In this document: positions 59,351-64,000 of the stretch, piece after piece
Layout: each line of letters begins with the position of its first letter
Numbering within the stretch: position 1 is the stretch's first letter
Assembly: GCA_902806595.1 (NCBI GenBank)
Contig: CADCXC010000038.1
Span: forward strand, 1,984,001-2,048,000
Reading direction: 5' to 3'
Source: Pyrenopolyporus hunteri
Taxonomy: Eukaryota; Ascomycota; Sordariomycetes; Xylariales; Hypoxylaceae
Length of the DNA: 64,000 bases
Made by a program: the position numbers and the translations under genes
Notes under the pieces: model-generated
The model's database searches: none
The model's input: the letters and a program-made list of their open reading frames with translations, nothing else
What the model was told of the DNA's origin: nothing

Positions 59351-61616
59351 TTAAGCGATGAAACTCTTGGTGAAGCTGGAAACGACGTCTCGTAACCTTT
59401 GCTCGAGGTCCTTGCTGAGCGCACCCTCCTTGTCGATGGTAGCGAGCAGGTCAGACTCGTTCGTCTTCAGGTGAGCCAGGAAATCGGCCTCCCATTGTAG
59501 AACCTTGTTGACGGGCACTTGGTCAAGGTAACCGTTGACACCGGCGAAGATAAGGGGAACCATCTCGTTAACGGCCATGGGAGAGTATTGCTTCTGCTTG
59601 AGAAGCTCGGTCAACTGTAGATAGACGTATTAGCTGTGTCCGTAGTTAATTCGAGCCTTCAAATACTTACACGTTCACCACGGTTCAGGGTTTGCTTGGT
59701 AGCGGCATCCAGATCGGAACCGAACTGGGCGAAGGCGGCGACTTCACGGTACTGGGCCAAGAAGAGCTTCAGGGAACCAGCGACTTGCTTCATGGCCTTG
59801 AGCTGAGCGGCGGAACCGACACGGGACACGGAAAGACCGACGTTGATGGCAGGTCGGACACCCTTGTAGAACAACTCAGCCTCCAAGAAGATCTGGCCGT
59901 CGGTAATGGAAATGACGTTGGTGGGAATGTAGGCAGACACATCACCACCTTGGGTCTCAATGATGGGCAGAGCAGTCATGGAACCACCACCGTGCTTGTC
60001 GTTCATCTTGGCAGCACGCTCCAGCAGACGCGAGTGGAGGTAGAAGACGTCACCGGGGTAAGCCTCACGTCCGGGGGGACGACGCAGCAGAAGGGACATT
60101 TGTCGGTAAGCGACGGCCTGCTTGGACAGATCGTCGTAGATGACGAGCGAGTGCCTGCCGTTGTCACGGAACCACTCGCCAATCGACGCACCGGTAAAAG
60201 GGGCAATATACTGCAGAGGAGCAGCCTCGGAAGCGGTGGCGGCAACGACAATGGAGTACTTCATGGCGTCGTTCTCCTCAAGGGTCTTGACGAGCTGGGC
60301 GACGGTGGATCGCTTCTGGCCGACGGCGACGTAAATGCAGTAGAGCTTCTTGGTCTCGTCGTTGGAGTTGTTCCATCGCTTCTGGTTGAGCATGGCGTCG
60401 AGGGCGACGGCAGTCTTTCCGGTTTGACGGTCGCCAATGATCAGCTCACGCTGTCCACGGCCGATGGGGACCATAGCGTCGACAGACTTGAGGCCGGTCT
60501 GCACGGGCTGGTTGACGGATCGTCGGGGTAAGATACCAGGAGCCTTAAGCTGAGCTCGGCGCTTCTCCTTGGTCTGGATGGGGCCCTTGCCGTCGATAGG
60601 GTTACCCAGAGCGTCAACGACACGTCCGAGTAGTTCAGGGCCGACGGGGACATCAACCTATAGAGAGTCAATAAATACTGCTCCGTCGAATCACCATGAT
60701 TAAAATGGCCTCACAATTTCTCCGGTACGCTTGACAGTCTCGCCCTCCTTGACCAGACGATCGGAACCGAAAAGCACCACACCGACTTGTCCGGCTTCCA
60801 AGTTCATGCACATTCCCTTCACGCCGGAAGCGAACCTATTTGTTTTGTTAACCATACGCTAACCAACTCGCAGGTGACGGTGATGCACTTACTCGACGAG
60901 CTCTTCGGCCTGGACATTGGCCATACCGTGCACACGAGCGATACCATCACTACGCAGAAAGCCTAGTTAGCAGAAATAATTCAATTGCCCGACTTCCGTA
61001 GGCCCGGCGGTAGTTATGACAGCAAGGTAGGAGGGGATCGTTCGTGGCCGTGAAATGGGAGCCGCGAAAATGGATCGCGGCGGGTTGAAAAATCTCTCGC
61101 TTCAAAGGCTCCACACATACCCGACGGAGAGGACACGACCAGTCTCGGCCAAGCTGGACTCCTCTGCTATACCTCGAATCCTCTGCTCGAGAATAGAAGA
61201 CACCTCCGTAGGCGAGGCTTTCGCATCGGCGGCGTAGGATCGGGCCTGGACGTTGAGGGCGGCGGGTGCGGCATTTCGTGCCTGTTACAAAAAAAGCCCC
61301 GGTCAAGTTAGCCGATAGTCCGAAAATATCAATCGTAGGTGGGCGAGATAGCCGCAGCTATGTGTGCGTGTGTGCGTGTAGTGACGAGCTTTTAAAAGCT
61401 CTGCAAGCTCCCCAACACCCCCCAAAAATAACATAAAAAGCTGTGGTCGAGCTTCTTTCATGCGCCAGAGATGCATTGAGACCGACCGCACGTCCTCACA
61501 GATGGAATTGGGATGGACTCGAGAGGGGACCGAGGTCGACCTACCGCAACAACTCTGCCCGAAGCAGAGATTGCGCTCACGGCGCGCGTGGACTGTCGGA
61601 GGGCGTTGCGGAACAT
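59351..61616 (-). CDS. atp1: Mitochondrial F1 ATP synthase subunit alpha
   Basis: Non-catalytic nucleotide-binding subunit of the F1 head in the mitochondrial matrix. Exons are 61616-61545, 61281-61121, 60949-60893, 60835-60715, 60657-59671 and 59614-59351, all in consistent phase, 553 aa, as in other filamentous fungi. The presequence (MFRNALRQSTRAVSAISASG, no acidic residues) runs through AARNAAPAALNVQARSYAAD, with probable processing near ARSYA. Walker A GDRQTGKT, the DELSD-equivalent VIYDDLSKQA, and the conserved SRLLERAAK and SVSRVGSAAQ (arginine finger) segments follow. Five introns are clustered in the first third and at the end, typical for highly expressed fungal housekeeping genes. 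The frame is very GC3-rich and a 279-codon antisense frame lies in exon 5. Confidence 0.98.
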
Positions 61617-64000
61617 ATTAGAGAGGTATATTTAGTCCTCCAAGGCGAAAGGAAAAAGAACCAATTGCAATCAGATTGCAATTGAGAGGGAGAGGAGATT
61701 TTGGAGGAGGGCGGTTTTTGATATTGAGGTTTTGCAAAATGGAGACTTTTTCGAGAGGGAGAACCGGGCGAGGCACTAGAAAACGAAGAGGCAGAGAAAA
61801 AACGGTGCACGGGCCACTTTGCAAGCTAACCCCGAATCGTTCCGATCTATGCATGCACAGGTGGTCAGTGCTTCTCCCCATCTCTCCCTCTCCCTCTTCC
61901 TCTCCCCCACCTGCCCACAGGTCGGTAACGTCAGTTAAACGACGGCCACTTCATTTTCAGGTTTCTAAACCAGGCAGGGCAGGTACGCTTGCTCATAGGT
62001 ACACAGACTTAAACAGGTAACTAATGCGGTCAATGCCTAACGCATTAGTTCCAGGTGGTATGCTTGGCTTGGCACCGGAGTAACGAACATCGACATTACG
62101 ATCCACAATTATGCCTCACTTCGACTTACGTTAACACACTGAATACAATAATTAAGCGTTTAGGTTCTGAGGTCCTAAGATCCGAGATATTGAGGTCTAA
62201 TGATATCTGGAATAATTATTCTAGTACTATGAAGTTAAGCCTGAGTTAGAAAACTTCAACCTAGGTAGTTGATTATGCGGATTCAGTTTACGGCCGGATT
62301 TAAACATATAAATAGGCGTTACTTGTAGTCTTCTTACTATTCGTCCATAAATAGGTACGCATACCCCTATATAGAAGAGGCGAAAATGGTTGACCTTACC
62401 CGAATATTGGGAAAGCTGTTCAGTACTTGGATAACATCAGTCCAACCTCGAGCAAACCCAGAGAAACCATGCTCTCTTGTTGCCAGTTCATGAAATACCT
62501 AGGATAGGAAAGGTAAAATATGAATTTACGAGCTTACTTAGAGTAGAATTTATAGGTTACGTTCCTTAAAGTAGGTAGTATTTAGTAACGTTGATAAAAA
62601 GGGGGCGGAAGAAAGGGGGATTGTCAATAAGAGCGCCCGAAGAATAGATTAATAAACTCATGGGCTACCCATACACATCTATTTGAGTGGTAAAAGCATG
62701 GAAGATTCACCAGAGGCAACCTTACTTGGGTCTCAGAGCGAGTCCCTTACCCGTTACCAGCTCTGTCGATGTAAATCCAGGCTTAGGGGTCGCCTCCTTG
62801 AAAGAGAGTATCCTCCTTCAGGCTCTTTACTCAGGTTGCCGAGAATCATAGTAGGTAGAAGTTAATGGAGATTAGTTGCTATGGGTTACCTAGGTGGTAG
62901 GTGCCTCCTGTCGGCTACATAGGTACCTACCTGCGTAAATGTTTGCGGTTTGCAGACCTAGTCGTCGGTTGCCCGGGGCAGCACCCGTCACGTACAAAGA
63001 GACGTAGACGTGTTCCTTCCGCACTCCCACCGATTGTTGCCTTATAATTATAAAGAACAGCTCAATCAGCACCGAAGGCGTGGTTTAATTGAATGGCCCA
63101 GGACAGCCGCATACCAAGATGTCCTGGGAGAGGCCTCCCGTTCGATTCCCACTGAGGGGGACTTTTGGGTGGTTCCAAAGTCTCGTAACCAGCCCCAGAC
63201 ACGACTCGATCCCCTGCATCGCGGCGAAAGCACCTGAAATGGTGGCGAGGATCGGAACATAGTCGCAAAGAAATGCTCCCGATAATCGAAAGTACGGGGG
63301 GCGCAGTAGTCACACCCGGTGAAAGGTGTGAGCTGGGCCGGGAGGACGGAATTCGCTTCCTTTCTTTTTTTTTATCTTTCTTCATCCCTCTTTTTATTTT
63401 CTTACATGATCTTTCCTTCCCACCTCTTTTCATTCCCCCTTCGAAGAAATCATATTCCATGATCTATTTTATTCTTCATTTACCTTCCTTTCAGTTCATC
63501 TTAGCACAACCCCCCGTTCCGCAGGATTCTACAAATTACCTTACCCCCTTTCCTCACTCCCTGTACCTAGCCGTTACGTGTATTTCCGATAATTCGTGGT
63601 GTATATTGTTGGAAATCAAATCTTTTCAACGAAAAGCTAACCGAGAAGAATATAGTTCTAAACCGATCCACTGGGAAATAGGCCTTGTTTCTGGGCATTT
63701 TGATCGCCGCCTGTTAAACCCTATATGTCGTGATTGCAACTATGCCAATGTTCTCTGGGCTTTACGACATCATCTACAGCTAGACCCAGAGCACATCCAG
63801 AACTGAACCCGTCAGTCAACGAAACCGCTATAAACGTTCTTTCTGCGTCTATTTATTCTGAATGTAGGCTAGCTAATATGGCATAGCTAAAAGCTGGTTA
63901 AGATGTGGCTTCACATTGGAGGCAACTGGGTCGCTGGAAGATACGGTAAATGAGCAATAATTGCACATATGTTGACTTATGCACTACCTACTGGTTGAAC
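61617..64000. other. Upstream region of atp1 and gene-free right end
   Basis: The first few hundred bases include purine-rich and CT-rich stretches expected of the atp1 promoter. The frame of 177 codons at 63273-63806 contains a run of Phe/Pro/Leu from T/C-rich sequence and has no similarity. No tRNA could be folded at the B-box-like word near 63128-63138. Confidence 0.6.

Noticed and set aside
59692..60531. 279-codon plus-strand frame opposite atp1
   Set aside because: An antisense shadow of the strongly biased atp1 exon 5; no similarity to proteins.
63119..63160. GTTCGATTCC word resembling a tRNA B box
   Set aside because: The flanks do not form the T-stem, and no A box or anticodon arm of the expected spacing can be folded.
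63273..63806. 177-codon plus-strand frame
   Set aside because: Mostly encoded by T/C-rich simple sequence (Phe, Leu, Pro, Ile runs) with no domain.
1..64000. CRISPR arrays, rRNA genes, bacterial-type operons or ribosome binding sites
   Set aside because: No spaced repeats, rRNA-like sequence or operonic arrangement; the window is eukaryotic nuclear DNA.

Overview
The window is nuclear DNA of a filamentous ascomycete (Pezizomycotina, most probably a Sordariomycete). The evidence is short phase-consistent GT..AG introns of about 50-250 bp, a full-length xylanase regulator of the XlnR/Xyr1 family, a NirA/NIT4-type nitrate regulator, a fungal SLATT-domain protein, and a Tc1/mariner fragment. Finer placement is not possible by eye. 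The abundant intergenic GGTA/TACC tracts fit some large-genome Sordariomycetes, but that is inference.

Layout. 2.4-4.8 kb: Cdc5/Cef1 splicing factor (+). 5.4-8.1 kb: a 14-TM-type MFS transporter (-) whose first splice junction does not keep frame. 9.5-11.2 kb: an atypical hexokinase (-) with an 18-nt microexon. 13.0-14.9 kb: a GILT-type thiol reductase (+) and the DcpS scavenger decapping enzyme (-), convergent with 35 bp of coding overlap. 18.0-20.9 kb: Xyr1/XlnR (-). 20.9-30.7 kb: a 9.8-kb stretch with no convincing gene, holding a 426-bp Tc1/mariner deletion derivative with perfect 58-bp inverted repeats. 30.7-33.5 kb: NirA-like activator (-). 36.9 kb: a secreted protein of unknown function (+). 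39.2-40.6 kb: NAD-dependent glycerol-3-phosphate dehydrogenase (+), convergent with a membrane-anchored gamma-glutamylcyclotransferase-like protein (-). 43.8-45.0 kb: SLATT_fungal two-TM protein with a coiled-coil tail (+). 46.1 kb: small orphan (+). 48.2-50.0 kb: GMC oxidoreductase (+). 50.3-52.2 kb: orphan with a long disordered N-terminus (-). 57.3-58.7 kb: ATP-dependent NAD(P)HX dehydratase (-). 59.4-61.6 kb: mitochondrial ATP synthase alpha subunit (-).

The genes are mostly independent housekeeping or regulatory loci; I see no operon or biosynthetic cluster. Two nutrient regulators (Xyr1 for plant polysaccharides, NirA for nitrate) and a possibly regulatory hexokinase lie within 25 kb. 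Housekeeping genes with deduced full proteins (Cdc5 780 aa, Xyr1 943, NirA 892, Gpd1 423, Atp1 553) have intact frames. About half the window is non-coding, with dispersed short GGTA/TACC tandem tracts. The candidates most worth following are the SLATT_fungal protein, the Tc1 derivative, the MFS splice-site lesion, and an octamer repeat that ends exactly at the GILT start codon.
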